A stretch of DNA of 64,000 nt, from assembly GCF_015477355.1 (NCBI RefSeq), contig NZ_JADLRJ010000004.1, forward strand, positions 62,001 through 126,000, given 5' to 3'. The translations under genes and the position numbers were made by a program. The DNA is from Nocardia blacklockiae (GTDB lineage Bacteria > Actinomycetota > Actinomycetes > Mycobacteriales > Mycobacteriaceae). The notes under the pieces are model-generated. The model was not told the DNA's origin, made no database searches, and was given only the letters and a program-made list of their open reading frames with translations. This document shows, in pieces, positions 53,534 to 63,255 of this stretch (its first letter is position 1; the number at the start of each line of letters is the position of its first letter).

Positions 53534-56500
53534 ATGGACCAGTTCTCCCGCCCCACCCAGGAGTGGTTCGGCGGCGCCTTCCCGGCGCCGACGGCCGCCC
53601 AGCTGGGCGCGTGGCAGGCCATCGCGGCCGGGGAGCACACGCTGGTCGTGGCGCCGACGGGATCGGGAAAGACGCTCTCCGCCTTCCTGTGGGCGATCGA
53701 CCGGCTGGCCGCGCGCGAGCCGGCGGACGGCCCGCGCAAGACGTCGGTGCTCTACATCTCGCCGTTGAAGGCGCTGGCGGTCGATGTGGAGCGCAATCTG
53801 CGCGCGCCGCTGGTCGGGGTCACCCAGACCGCGAAGCGGCTCGGGCTGGCGCCGCCGGAGATCAGCGTCGGCGTCCGTTCCGGCGACACCCCGGCGGCGG
53901 CCCGGCGCTCCCTGCAGCGCACCCCGCCCGACATTCTGATCACCACCCCCGAATCGCTGTTCTTGATGCTCACCTCCGCCGCGCGCGAGACGCTGAGCGA
54001 GGTGCACACCGTGATCGTCGACGAGGTGCACGCCATCGCGGGGTCCAAGCGCGGCGCGCATCTCGCGCTGTCGCTGGCCCGGCTGGACCTGCTCACCGAG
54101 CGGCCCGCACAGCGCATCGGACTGTCGGCGACGGTGCGGCCGCCGGCGGAGGTCGGCCGTTTCCTGGTGGGCGCGGCGCCCATCACCATCGTGTCGCCGC
54201 CCGCGCCGAAGACCTTCGACCTGTCGGTGCGGGTGCCGGTCGCGGACATGACCGAGCCCGACGAGTCGGGCGAGTCGGACACCCCGGGCTCGATCTGGCC
54301 GCACGTCGACTCGGCCATCGTGGATCTCGTTCTCGCACACCGCTCCTCGATCGTGTTCGCCAATTCCCGACGCCTGTCCGAGCGGCTCACCGCCCGGCTG
54401 AACGAGGCGTACGCCGAGCGGCTCGGCGCGCCCGTCGAGACCGAGCACGCACCGCCCGCGCAGCTCGGCCCGTCCACCGAGGTCACCCACGGCGGCTCGG
54501 CTCTGCTCGCGCGCGCCCACCACGGGTCGGTGAGCAAGGAGCAGCGCGCCCTGATCGAGGACGATCTGAAGAGCGGCCGCCTGCGGTGCGTGGTCGCCAC
54601 CAGCAGCCTGGAACTCGGCATCGATATGGGCGCGGTCGACCTGGTGGTGCAGGTCGAGGCCCCGCCCTCGGTGGCCAGCGGGCTGCAGCGGGTCGGGCGG
54701 GCGGGCCACCAGGTCGGCGAGATCTCGCGCGGCGTGCTCTTCCCGAAGCACCGCACCGATGTGATCCACTGCGCGGTCGCCTCGATGCGGATGACAGCGG
54801 GGCAGATCGAGGAACTGCGGATGCCCACGCACCCGCTGGACATCCTCGCCCAGCAGACCGTCGCGGCCTGCGCGCTGGAGCCGATCGACGCCGACACCTG
54901 GTTCGAAACCGTCCGCGGCACCGGCAGTTACGCGACGCTGCCGCGGTCGGCCTACGAGTCGGTGCTGGACCTGCTGTCGGGCCGCTACCCCTCCGACGAG
55001 TTCGCCGAACTGCGGCCGCGCGTGGTGTGGGACCGCGACGCCGGCACCGTCACCGGCCGCCCCGGGTCGCAGCGCCTCGCCGTCACCTCCGGCGGCGCCA
55101 TCCCCGACCGCGGCCTGTTCCCGGTGTTCATGGTGGGCGAACGCGCCTCCCGGGTCGGCGAACTCGACGAGGAGATGGTCTACGAGTCCCGGGTCGGCGA
55201 CGTGTTCGCCCTGGGCGCCACCAGCTGGCGCATCGAGGAGATCACCCACGACCGCGTCCTGGTCACCCCGGCATTCGGCCTGCCGGGCCGCCTGCCGTTC
55301 TGGCACGGCGATTCCCTCGGCCGCCCAGCCGAATTGGGTTCGGCACTGGGCGAATTCGTCCGCAAGGCAAACCAGGCCGTAGAGCGGGCCCCGGCCGCAC
55401 AGGTCGACGCACTGCTACGCACCGCGCGCTCGGGTGCCGACGACGCCTCCCCCGAAGTCCCAGCAGGACAAGGCACTTCGCGCCCTAGGTCCAAAGAGCC
55501 GAGCACTTCGCGTGCGGGGGCGAAGGAGCTGGCCGATCTGGAGGAGCTTGTTCATGCTGCGGGGCTGGATGAATTCGCGACCGCGAATCTTGTCGCGCTG
55601 CTGTCCGAGCAGCGGCAGGCGACCGGGCATCTGCCGACGGATCGCACTCTGCTGGTGGAGCGGTTTCGCGACGAGCTGGGTGATTGGCGGCTGATCCTGC
55701 ACTCGCCCTTCGGGTTGCCGGTGCACGCGCCGTGGGCGCTGGCCGTCGGCTCGCGGCTGCGCGAGCGGTTCGGGGTGGACGCCGCGCCCACCGCCTCCGA
55801 CGACGGCATCGTGGTCCGGCTGCCCGACACCACCGACGAGCCGCCGGGCGCCGAACTGTTCGTCTTCGAACCCGACGAGATCGACGAACTGGTCACCGAA
55901 CAGGTCGGCGGGTCGGCACTGTTCGCCTCGCGGTTCCGGGAGTGCGCGGCGCGGGCGCTGCTGCTGCCGCGCCGCGATCCGGGCCGCCGGGCCCCGCTGT
56001 GGCAGCAGCGGCAGCGCGCCGCACAGCTACTCGACGTGGCCCGCAAATTCCCCGACTTCCCGATCCTGCTGGAGACGGCCCGCGAATGCCTGCAGGACGT
56101 GTACGACCTGGCGGCGCTGCGGGAACTGTTGGTGCACGTCGCCCGCCGCAAGCTGCGGCTGGTGGAGGTGGAGACCGCGACACCCTCGCCGTTCGCCAAC
56201 GCGCTGCTGTTCGACTACATCGGCCAGTTCATGTACGAGGGCGACAGCCCGCTGGCCGAGCGCCGCGCGGCCGCCCTGTCGCTGGACTCCTCGCTGCTGG
56301 CCGAACTGCTCGGCCGCGTGGAACTGCGCGAACTCCTGGACGCGGACGTGCTCGAGCAGACCGAGCGGGAGCTACAGCGCCTGACTCCCGAACGGCAGGC
56401 TCGCGATGCCGAGGGCTTGGCCGACCTGCTGCGCCTGCTCGGTCCGTTGACCGCCGACGAGGCCGCGCTGCGCTGCGTCGACGATCCGCGCCCGTGGTTC

Positions 56501-58267
56501 GAGGAACTGTCGAGAACCCGTCGCGCCCTTCAGATCTCGTTCGCCGGCGCGACCTGGTGGGCGGCCGTCGAGGACGCGTCGCGGCTGCGCGACGCGCTGG
56601 GCGTTCCGCTGCCGATCGGCACGCCGGCCGCCTTCATCGAGCCCGTCGCCGATCCGCTCGGCGATCTCGTCGGCCGCTACGCCCGCACACATGGGCCGTT
56701 CACGCTCGAGTCGGCCGCCCGGCGATTCGGCATCGGTCCGGCCGTCGCTGCCACCGCCCTGCACCGGCTCGCGGGCGAGAAACGTGTTGTGGAAGGCGAA
56801 TTCACGCCCGGCGCGGCGGGCGCGGAATGGTGCGACAGCCAGGTGCTGCGGCGGCTGCGGCGGCGTTCGCTGGCCGCCGCGCGCAAGGAGGTCGAGCCGG
56901 TCGCGACGGGAGCGTTCGCCCGGTTCCTGCCCGCCTGGCAGCACGTCGGCACCGGCGAGCTGCGGGGTGTGGACGGTGTCGCCGCCGTGGTGGAACAGCT
57001 TGCGGGCGTGCCGGTCCCGGCCTCGGCGTGGGAGTCGCTGATCCTGCCGTCCCGGGTGCGCGACTACTCCCCCGCCATGCTGGACGAGCTGCTCGCCACC
57101 GGCGAGGTGGTCTGGTCCGGCCACGGCTCGATCACCGCCAAGGACGGCTGGATCGCCCTGCACCCCGCCGACCAGGCCGCCCTCACCCTCCCCCCACCCG
57201 ACGACATCGACTTCACCGAAACCCAAACCCAACTCCTGCTGGCCATGGGCGCGACGCTCACCGGCCACTCCACGGTGGAACCGGTACCCGAGGACGCGGG
57301 CAGCGAACACTCGGGCGCGGAGAGTGGCGGGCGTGTGCACGTAGTGCCGGGAGCCGGGGGCGCGTACTTCTTCCGTCAGCTCTCCGATGCCACCGGCCTG
57401 CTCGACGACGCGGCCGTCACGGCGGCGCTGTGGGAGCTGGTGTGGGCGGGGTATGTCGCGGGCGATACCTTCACGCCGGTGCGCGCGCTGCTGTCGGGCA
57501 CGACTCGCAGTACCACCGCCCATCGCACGCCCCGGCGCACACCGCGCGGGCGCGTCTATCTTCCTCGCGCGAATATGCCGACGCGGACGGGTCCGCCGAC
57601 CGTGGCCGGACGGTGGTCGCTGCTTCCGGAACGCGTGGCCGACAACACGATGCGCGCTCATGCCACCGCCGACGTGCTGTTGGAACGCTACGGCGTGCTC
57701 ACCAGGGGCTCGGTGCAGGGTGAGGGCGTGCCGGGCGGCTTCGCCCTGATGTACCGGGTACTCACCGAATTCGAGGACCGCGGCCGCTGCCGGCGCGGCT
57801 ATTTCGTGGATTCGCTGGGCGGCGCGCAGTTCTCGACGACCGACGTGGTGGACCGGTTGCGTTCGTTCGACACCGAACGCCCGCAGCGCACACCGGGCAC
57901 GGCCCTCGCACTGGCGGCCTGCGACCCGGCCAATCCCTACGGCGCGGCGCTGCCGTGGCCGAAGGGTCCCGACGGCGGCCACCGCCCGGGCCGCAAGGCC
58001 GGGGCCCTGGTGGTGCTCGCGGACGGCGAACTCGCCCTGTATCTGGAACGCGGCGGCAAGACGCTGCTCACCTTCACCGAGGATCCGCTGATCCGCGCGC
58101 AAGCCGCCGCCGCCCTCGCCGGACTGGTGCACGACCGGCGCGTCGATGCGCTGGTGATCGACCGCGTCGACGGAGAGTCGGTGCACGGGAACACCTTCGC
58201 CACTTTCCTCACCGAGGCCGGCTTCGCCGCGACGCCCCGCGGTTTCCGATTGCGCGGCAAGCCGTGA
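53534..58267 (+). CDS. lhr: Lhr-type ATP-dependent DNA helicase
   Basis: The 1577-aa protein is the large Lhr type. It has motif I VVAPTGSGKTLSAFLWAI (Lys about 46), the DEVH box (163-166) in VDEVHAIAGSKRGAHLAL, motif VI-region ASGLQRVGRAGHQVGE, then winged helices and the Lhr core and C-terminal domains. It unwinds RNA:DNA and DNA duplexes in 3'-5' direction and is linked to DNA repair; lhr and nei are neighbours in mycobacteria too. A short low-complexity insert around 55440-55530 separates domains. The ATG at 53534 starts just before the conserved FSRPTQEWFGGAF. Confidence 0.96.
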   Translation: MDQFSRPTQEWFGGAFPAPTAAQLGAWQAIAAGEHTLVVAPTGSGKTLSAFLWAIDRLAAREPADGPRKTSVLYISPLKALAVDVERNLRAPLVGVTQTAKRLGLAPPEISVGVRSGDTPAAARRSLQRTPPDILITTPESLFLMLTSAARETLSEVHTVIVDEVHAIAGSKRGAHLALSLARLDLLTERPAQRIGLSATVRPPAEVGRFLVGAAPITIVSPPAPKTFDLSVRVPVADMTEPDESGESDTPGSIWPHVDSAIVDLVLAHRSSIVFANSRRLSERLTARLNEAYAERLGAPVETEHAPPAQLGPSTEVTHGGSALLARAHHGSVSKEQRALIEDDLKSGRLRCVVATSSLELGIDMGAVDLVVQVEAPPSVASGLQRVGRAGHQVGEISRGVLFPKHRTDVIHCAVASMRMTAGQIEELRMPTHPLDILAQQTVAACALEPIDADTWFETVRGTGSYATLPRSAYESVLDLLSGRYPSDEFAELRPRVVWDRDAGTVTGRPGSQRLAVTSGGAIPDRGLFPVFMVGERASRVGELDEEMVYESRVGDVFALGATSWRIEEITHDRVLVTPAFGLPGRLPFWHGDSLGRPAELGSALGEFVRKANQAVERAPAAQVDALLRTARSGADDASPEVPAGQGTSRPRSKEPSTSRAGAKELADLEELVHAAGLDEFATANLVALLSEQRQATGHLPTDRTLLVERFRDELGDWRLILHSPFGLPVHAPWALAVGSRLRERFGVDAAPTASDDGIVVRLPDTTDEPPGAELFVFEPDEIDELVTEQVGGSALFASRFRECAARALLLPRRDPGRRAPLWQQRQRAAQLLDVARKFPDFPILLETARECLQDVYDLAALRELLVHVARRKLRLVEVETATPSPFANALLFDYIGQFMYEGDSPLAERRAAALSLDSSLLAELLGRVELRELLDADVLEQTERELQRLTPERQARDAEGLADLLRLLGPLTADEAALRCVDDPRPWFEELSRTRRALQISFAGATWWAAVEDASRLRDALGVPLPIGTPAAFIEPVADPLGDLVGRYARTHGPFTLESAARRFGIGPAVAATALHRLAGEKRVVEGEFTPGAAGAEWCDSQVLRRLRRRSLAAARKEVEPVATGAFARFLPAWQHVGTGELRGVDGVAAVVEQLAGVPVPASAWESLILPSRVRDYSPAMLDELLATGEVVWSGHGSITAKDGWIALHPADQAALTLPPPDDIDFTETQTQLLLAMGATLTGHSTVEPVPEDAGSEHSGAESGGRVHVVPGAGGAYFFRQLSDATGLLDDAAVTAALWELVWAGYVAGDTFTPVRALLSGTTRSTTAHRTPRRTPRGRVYLPRANMPTRTGPPTVAGRWSLLPERVADNTMRAHATADVLLERYGVLTRGSVQGEGVPGGFALMYRVLTEFEDRGRCRRGYFVDSLGGAQFSTTDVVDRLRSFDTERPQRTPGTALALAACDPANPYGAALPWPKGPDGGHRPGRKAGALVVLADGELALYLERGGKTLLTFTEDPLIRAQAAAALAGLVHDRRVDALVIDRVDGESVHGNTFATFLTEAGFAATPRGFRLRGKP

Positions 58268-58330
58268 CCACGCGACCGGCTCGGAAGACCTGCGCGGCAG
58301 GGGAATTCAGCACGCGACGACTGGCCCGGC

Positions 58331-59095
58331 ATGCCCGAGGGTGACACCGTCTACCTCGCCGCCGCGCGGCTGCGCCGGGCGCTTGCTGGAAAGATGCTGA
58401 CCCGCAGCGATTTCCGCGTCCCGCGCTACGCGACCCTGGATCTGAGCGGACAGCGGGTCGAAGAGGTCGGCAGCTACGGCAAGCACCTGTTCGTCCGCAC
58501 ACCCTCCGTCAGCGTCCACACGCACCTGAAGATGGAGGGCGTGTGGCGGGTCTATCGCCCGGGGCAGCGCTGGACCAAGCCCGGGTTCACGGCGCGACTG
58601 GTCCTGGCCACCGAGGACGCCGAGGCGGTCGGCTTCTCCCTCGGCCTGGTCGAGGTACTGCCGCGCGCCGACGAGCACACCGCCGTCGACCACCTCGGCC
58701 CCGACCTGCTCGGCCCCGAATGGGATGCGGCCGAGGCGGTCCGGCGGCTGGCGGCGGACCCCGGCCGCCCGATCGGCCTCGCCCTGCTCGACCAGCGCAA
58801 TCTCGCCGGAATCGGCAATATCTACCGCAGCGAGGTCTGCTTCCTGCGCCGCGTCCACCCCGCCACCCCGGTCGGCGAGATCGCGGATCTGCCCGGACTG
58901 GTCGCCGAGGCGCATCGGGTTCTCACCGAGGCCGCGCACCGGCCGCCGTGGCGGCCGCTGGCCTACGGCAGGCAGCGGCAGGCGTGCCGCCGCTGCGGTT
59001 CCGGGATGGTCGTCCGCATGCTCGGCGACGACACGGCCACGCGCGCCGAGCGCAGCATCTACTTCTGCCCGCGCTGTCAGCCACCACCCGACTGA
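58331..59095 (+). CDS. nei: Fpg/Nei-family DNA glycosylase (endonuclease VIII)
   Basis: The 254-aa protein begins MPEGDTVYLAA, giving the catalytic Pro2 and Glu3 after Met removal. It has VGSYGKHLFVRT, the H2TH segment LLDQRNLAGIGNIYRSEVCF and a C-terminal zinc finger (CRRCGSGM to FCPRCQ). It removes oxidised bases and nicks the abasic site. It follows lhr by 63 bp, probably as one transcription unit devoted to repair. Confidence 0.96.
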   Translation: MPEGDTVYLAAARLRRALAGKMLTRSDFRVPRYATLDLSGQRVEEVGSYGKHLFVRTPSVSVHTHLKMEGVWRVYRPGQRWTKPGFTARLVLATEDAEAVGFSLGLVEVLPRADEHTAVDHLGPDLLGPEWDAAEAVRRLAADPGRPIGLALLDQRNLAGIGNIYRSEVCFLRRVHPATPVGEIADLPGLVAEAHRVLTEAAHRPPWRPLAYGRQRQACRRCGSGMVVRMLGDDTATRAERSIYFCPRCQPPPD

Positions 59096-59256
59096 GGCCC
59101 TCACGCGCCCTCCCCGAATCTCCGCCGGGTGATCGGTTGCCGCCGCGGCGCGCCGCCGCGGCGTCCGGGTTACTTTTGCCACTCGATTGCTAACGTTTCA
59201 ACGACCGCGTCCGACACCCTGAGCGACCCATCGACACCGAGATCAGGAGAGGGCGG

Positions 59257-59433
59257 ATGGCAGCGACCCTGGCCCGGCGACGCCTCGCCGGTATCGCCAC
59301 CCAACTGCTCGTCGCCACGATCGCCACGGTGGCGACGATCTTGTTCTCCTGCCTGCTGCTGCAACATCACCCGCACGGCAGCGTCTCACGCCCGACCGGG
59401 CAGCCGCCCGCACCCGTCACAGCGCCGCACTGA
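59257..59433 (+). CDS. 58-aa single-pass membrane peptide
   Basis: An AGGAGAGG ribosome-binding sequence precedes the ATG at 59257. The peptide starts MAATLARRRLAGIATQ, has one long hydrophobic segment (LLVATIATVATILFSCLLLQ) and a hydrophilic Pro-rich tail ending PVTAPH. It is too short for a recognised family. Orientation would place the basic N-terminus inside and the tail outside. It lies between nei and the HpnE-like gene on the same strand. Confidence 0.5.
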   Translation: MAATLARRRLAGIATQLLVATIATVATILFSCLLLQHHPHGSVSRPTGQPPAPVTAPH

Positions 59434-59464
59434 GCGCCCTCGCCTCACGTCCTCCGCGAAACCC

Positions 59465-59493
59465 TTGACCCCACACCATCTCTCGCTTAACTT
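59465..59493 (+). promoter_or_regulatory. promoter of the HpnE-like gene
   Basis: TTGACC (59465-59470) and TAACTT (59488-59493) are separated by 17 bp, a good sigma-A-type match. The following sequence to 59508 is unusually AT-rich. Transcription would start about 20-25 bp before the ATG at 59525. Confidence 0.55.
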
Positions 59494-59504
59494 ACATTTT
59501 GTTA
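59488..59504. promoter_or_regulatory. inverted repeat TAAC-N9-GTTA at the HpnE-like promoter
   Basis: TAACTTACATTTTGTTA overlaps the -10 element. The TetR gene encoded downstream in the same operon is the natural candidate to bind here. Confidence 0.35.
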
Positions 59505-59524
59505 TTTGAGTGAGGAGGCCCGTG

Positions 59525-60889
59525 ATGGGCGAGGACCCGCGTCGCTTCGTGGTCATCGGCGGCGGCCTGGCCGGGCTCGCCGCCGCGGCCTGGCTGGCCG
59601 AGGCCGGCACGAACGTCACCCTGCTGGAGCGGCGCGGCCGCCTCGGCGGACGCACCCAGGCCATGCGCGTCGAGCAGGTCGACGATCTCGCGGACAACGG
59701 CCAGCACGTGATCGCCAGCGGCTACGACCACCTGTTCCGCTATCTCGAGACCGTCGGCACCCGCCGGTTCGTCGCCTTCCCGCGGCAGGCGACGCTGCGC
59801 TGGCCGGACGGCCGCAAGGCGACCATGGTCACCACCGGACCGCGCGCTGTCGCCACCCTTTTCGGCGCGCATCCGACCGCGAGCCTGCTCGACCGGCTGC
59901 GCACCGCCCGCGCCACCCTGCGCCTGATCCGGCAGAGCCTGCGCCAGCCCGCCGATCTGGCGGACCTCACCACCGAACAGTGGTTCCAGCGAGTCGGCAT
60001 GCCGGCCACCGCCCGCGAGGCCATCTGGGACTGGCTGGCGCTGGGCATCGCGGCCGAACCGGTGCAGCGTGAGTCGGCGAAGGTCTTCGCCGACGTCATG
60101 GCGACGGGCGTGCGCCTGGGCATCCGGAACCGCACCGCCGTCACCATCGGCTACCCCACCGTGGATCTGGACACCCTCTACATCACCGGCGCGCTCGACC
60201 TGTTCGCGCGGCGCGGCGTGGACGTCCGCTACCGCGCGGTGGCGCGCCGGATCCACCTCGCGGACGGCAGGGTCACCGGCGTGGCGCTGGCCGACGGGTC
60301 GGTCGTGCCCGCCGACGCGGTGGTGTGCGCGGTACCCAACTCGGCCGTCGGCGGCCTGCTCGACGAATTGCCCGAACACGCCGAAATCTACGCGGCCGCA
60401 GACAAATTGGGGTACACGCCGATCGTCAGCACCAACCTCTACCTGGACCGCGCGCTGGGCACCGAGGCCGAGTTCGAGGCGCTGATCGGCGGCACCGGCG
60501 TCATCGACGAGGTCTTCGACCGGCAGCGCATGCACGGCCGCGACACCGCGAACGGATGGCTGTACTGCCTGACCACCAGCGGCGCCTACGAGCAGATCCA
60601 CCGGAGCAACGACGAGATCGTCGCCGAGCAGATGGCCCTGCTGCGGCGCTACTACCCCGCCGCGGCGGACGCGAAAGTCCTTGCGGGACATGTGGTCAAG
60701 ATGCCCAAGGCCACCTTCTCCCAGGTGCTGGGCACGCACGCGCTGCGCCCGCCGCAGCGGACCTCGGTCCCGTCGCTGGTGCTGGCGGGCGACTGGACCG
60801 CCACCGACTGGTCGGCCACCATGGAGAGCGCCGTGCAGAGCGCCGCGCGGGCGGTGGACCTGCTGCTCGAGCTACCGTCGGGGGCGTGA
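59525..60889 (+). CDS. hpnE: FAD-dependent oxidoreductase, HpnE / phytoene-desaturase type
   Basis: The 454-aa protein has the FAD-binding VVIGGGLAGLAAAAWLAEAG, LLERRGRLGGRTQAM and DNGQHVIASGYDHLFRYLE. A C-terminal FAD site is seen in LVLAGDWTATDWSATMESAV. The pattern fits hydroxysqualene dehydroxylase HpnE, which completes squalene synthesis from hydroxysqualene. The partner genes hpnC/hpnD are not in the window, so the exact substrate is uncertain and carotenoid-type amine oxidases are alternatives. ATG at 59525 has AGGAGG at 6 nt, better than GTG at 59522. Its stop overlaps the TetR start (GTGA). Confidence 0.82.
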   Translation: MGEDPRRFVVIGGGLAGLAAAAWLAEAGTNVTLLERRGRLGGRTQAMRVEQVDDLADNGQHVIASGYDHLFRYLETVGTRRFVAFPRQATLRWPDGRKATMVTTGPRAVATLFGAHPTASLLDRLRTARATLRLIRQSLRQPADLADLTTEQWFQRVGMPATAREAIWDWLALGIAAEPVQRESAKVFADVMATGVRLGIRNRTAVTIGYPTVDLDTLYITGALDLFARRGVDVRYRAVARRIHLADGRVTGVALADGSVVPADAVVCAVPNSAVGGLLDELPEHAEIYAAADKLGYTPIVSTNLYLDRALGTEAEFEALIGGTGVIDEVFDRQRMHGRDTANGWLYCLTTSGAYEQIHRSNDEIVAEQMALLRRYYPAAADAKVLAGHVVKMPKATFSQVLGTHALRPPQRTSVPSLVLAGDWTATDWSATMESAVQSAARAVDLLLELPSGA

Positions 60890-61494
60890 GCCGCGAGCGT
60901 CCCGCCGTCAAACGCCGCATGCCGGCCGCGGATCGGCGCGCACAGCTGCTGGACCTGACCCGGGACATCGTGGCCGCCGAGGGTTTCGGCGCGGTGAGCA
61001 TCGATCGGGTGGCCCGCGCCGCCGGCGTCACCCGGGCCGTGGTGTATCAGCAGTTCACCGACTTGCCCGGCCTGGTGGCCGCGCTGCTGGAACGCGAGCG
61101 CGCGATCGCGCTGGCCGGCGTCGGCAGCGTCGACCGTCCCACGCCGCCCGACGATGTGGACGCCGTCGGCCGCGGCGTGCTCGCGTATCTGCACGCCGCG
61201 CCGGTGAGCTGGCGCATCATCCTGCGCCCGCCCGACGGCGCGCCGCCCGAACTGCGCGCGCAGATCGAACTCGGTCGCGCCTATGCCCGCCGGGTCGGCG
61301 CCCGGCACCTGTCTCGATTCACCGGCCTGGCCATCGATCCGGACGGCCCCACCCAGCGAATCCTGTTGGCCGCCATCGAGGAACTGGCCCGGCTGCACCT
61401 GACGGACCCGGCCGACTACCCGGACGAGACCGTGCTGCGATACCTGCGCTCCCTGCTGGCGTGGGCGGCGAATATCGAAGCGGCACAGGGCTGA
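60886..61494 (+). CDS. TetR-family transcriptional regulator
   Basis: The 202-aa protein has a TetR helix-turn-helix: LLDLTRDIVAAEGFGAVSI, then RVARAAGVTRAVVYQQFTDL. The ligand domain includes PVSWRIILRPPDGAPPELRA. GTG at 60886 overlaps the HpnE-like gene stop by 4 nt, so the pair is one operon and the protein is likely an autorepressor at the promoter at 59465. It converges on glpD with 9 bp between stops. Confidence 0.9.
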   Translation: MSRERPAVKRRMPAADRRAQLLDLTRDIVAAEGFGAVSIDRVARAAGVTRAVVYQQFTDLPGLVAALLERERAIALAGVGSVDRPTPPDDVDAVGRGVLAYLHAAPVSWRIILRPPDGAPPELRAQIELGRAYARRVGARHLSRFTGLAIDPDGPTQRILLAAIEELARLHLTDPADYPDETVLRYLRSLLAWAANIEAAQG

Positions 61495-61503
61495 TCGACA
61501 CAC

Positions 61504-63255
61504 TCAGCCCTCGGAGGGCACCGGCTCCAGGATCTCCGGCCGCGGTTCCGGCGCGGCCGCGCGCAACGCGTCGGCCGATTCGTCGTCCGGCTGGGTCTGC
61601 GACCGGATCTCCGCCTGCACCCGTGCGTTGTAGGTGTCGACCTCGCGCGTGATGTCGGCATCCGACCAGCCCAGCACCGGCGCCACCAGCCGCGCGACCT
61701 CCTCGGCGCAGTCGGCCCCGCGATGGGAGTACTCGATGGAGATGCGGGTGCGGCGGGCCAGGATGTCGTCCAGGTGCAGCGCGCCCTCGGCGGCGGCCGC
61801 GTACACCGCCTCCACACGCAGATAGGTGGGCGCGTCCGTAATCGGTTGCAGCAGTTCGGGTTTGCCCTCGGCCAGATCGAGGACGCGACCGGCCAGCGAG
61901 CCGTAGCGGTTGAGCAGGTGCTCGACGCGGTACGGGTGCACGCCGTAGGCCTCGGCCAGTTGCGGCGTCTGGTTCAGCAGCGCGAAATAGCCGTCGGCGC
62001 CCAGCAGCGGCACCTTGTCGGTGATGCTCGGCGAGACGCGCTGCGGAATGTCCTGGGCCGCGGCGTCCACCGCGTCGTAGGCCATCACGCGGTAGGTGGT
62101 GTACTTGCCGCCCGCGATGGCCACCAGCCCCGGGGCGATGCGCGCCACGGCATGCTCGCGCGACAGCTTCGACGTCTCGTCGCTCTCGCCGGCCAGCAGC
62201 GGGCGCAGCCCGGCGTACACGCCCTGGATGTCGTCGTGCGTGAGCGGGGTGACCAGTACCTCGTTCACCCGTTCCAGCAGATAGTCGATATCGGCCTTGG
62301 TCGCCGCGGGATGGGCCAGGTCGAGGTTCCAGTCGGTGTCGGTGGTGCCGATGATCCAGTGGTTGCTGCCCCACGGGATGACGAACAGCACCGAGGTCGG
62401 CGTGCGCAGGATCAGCGCGGCGTCGCTGGCGATGCGGTCGCGCGGCACCACGATGTGCACGCCCTTGGAGGCGCGCACGTGGAAGCGGCCGCGCAGGTGC
62501 GACAGGGCCTGGATCTCGTCGGTCCACACCCCCGTCGCGTTGACCACCACGTGCGCGCGCACCTCGGTGGTGCTGCCGTCCTCGCTGTCGCGCACCTTGA
62601 CCCCGACCACCCGGTCGGCCTCCCGCAGGAAGTCGACCACCTGGGTGGATGTGCGCACCACCGCGCCGTAGTGGGCGGCGGTGCGGGCCACCGTCATGGT
62701 GTGCCGGGCATCGTCGACGACGGTGTCGTAGTAGGTGACCCCGCCGATCAGCGCGTCGCGGCGCAGGCCCGGCGACAGGCGCAGCGCGCCCGATCGGGTG
62801 ACATGATGTTGTCCCGGAACGGATTTCGCGCCGCCCATGGTGTCGTAGAGCACCAAGCCCGACGCCACGTACGGCCGCTCCCACACCCGGTGGGTGAGCG
62901 GGTAGAGGAACCGCAGCGGCTTGACCAGGTGGGGCGCAAGGGTCTTCAGGCTCAGTTCGCGCTCGCGCAGCGCCTCGCGCACCAGGCCGAAGTCCAGCTG
63001 CTCCAGGTAGCGCAGGCCGCCGTGGAACATCTTCGACGACCGGCTCGAGGTGCCCGACGCCAGATCGCGGGCCTCCACCAGCGCGACGTCGAGGCCCCGG
63101 GTGGCCGCATCGAGTGCGATGCCGGCGCCGACCACGCCGCCGCCGATCACCACCATGTCGAAGTGGTCGGCACCGAGCCGCCGCCACGACTCCGCGCGCT
63201 GTGCGGGGCCCAGCTCACCGGTGGTCTGTCCCTGCGGTTGCGATTTCTTCGTCAT
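61504..63255 (-). CDS. glpD: glycerol-3-phosphate dehydrogenase (FAD, aerobic)
   Basis: The 583-aa flavoprotein has the N-terminal FAD site FDMVVIGGGVVGAGIALDAA, LVEARDLASGTSSRSSKMFHGG, VVVNATGVWTDEI, GIHVV-type KGVHIVVPRDRI and IIGTTDTDW, then the GlpD C-terminal domain. It oxidises sn-glycerol-3-phosphate to dihydroxyacetone phosphate at the membrane and passes electrons to quinone. ATG at 63255 has GGAGGAG at 7 nt; the longer frame to 63276 is rejected. The position after lhr/nei matches glpD2 of mycobacteria. Confidence 0.95.
   Translation of the reverse strand: MTKKSQPQGQTTGELGPAQRAESWRRLGADHFDMVVIGGGVVGAGIALDAATRGLDVALVEARDLASGTSSRSSKMFHGGLRYLEQLDFGLVREALRERELSLKTLAPHLVKPLRFLYPLTHRVWERPYVASGLVLYDTMGGAKSVPGQHHVTRSGALRLSPGLRRDALIGGVTYYDTVVDDARHTMTVARTAAHYGAVVRTSTQVVDFLREADRVVGVKVRDSEDGSTTEVRAHVVVNATGVWTDEIQALSHLRGRFHVRASKGVHIVVPRDRIASDAALILRTPTSVLFVIPWGSNHWIIGTTDTDWNLDLAHPAATKADIDYLLERVNEVLVTPLTHDDIQGVYAGLRPLLAGESDETSKLSREHAVARIAPGLVAIAGGKYTTYRVMAYDAVDAAAQDIPQRVSPSITDKVPLLGADGYFALLNQTPQLAEAYGVHPYRVEHLLNRYGSLAGRVLDLAEGKPELLQPITDAPTYLRVEAVYAAAAEGALHLDDILARRTRISIEYSHRGADCAEEVARLVAPVLGWSDADITREVDTYNARVQAEIRSQTQPDDESADALRAAAPEPRPEILEPVPSEG

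Noticed and set aside
59129-59509. 126-codon plus-strand frame overlapping the 58-aa membrane peptide
   Set aside because: It is in a different phase, starts inside the nei trailer without a ribosome-binding site and has Ser/Arg/Pro shadow composition.
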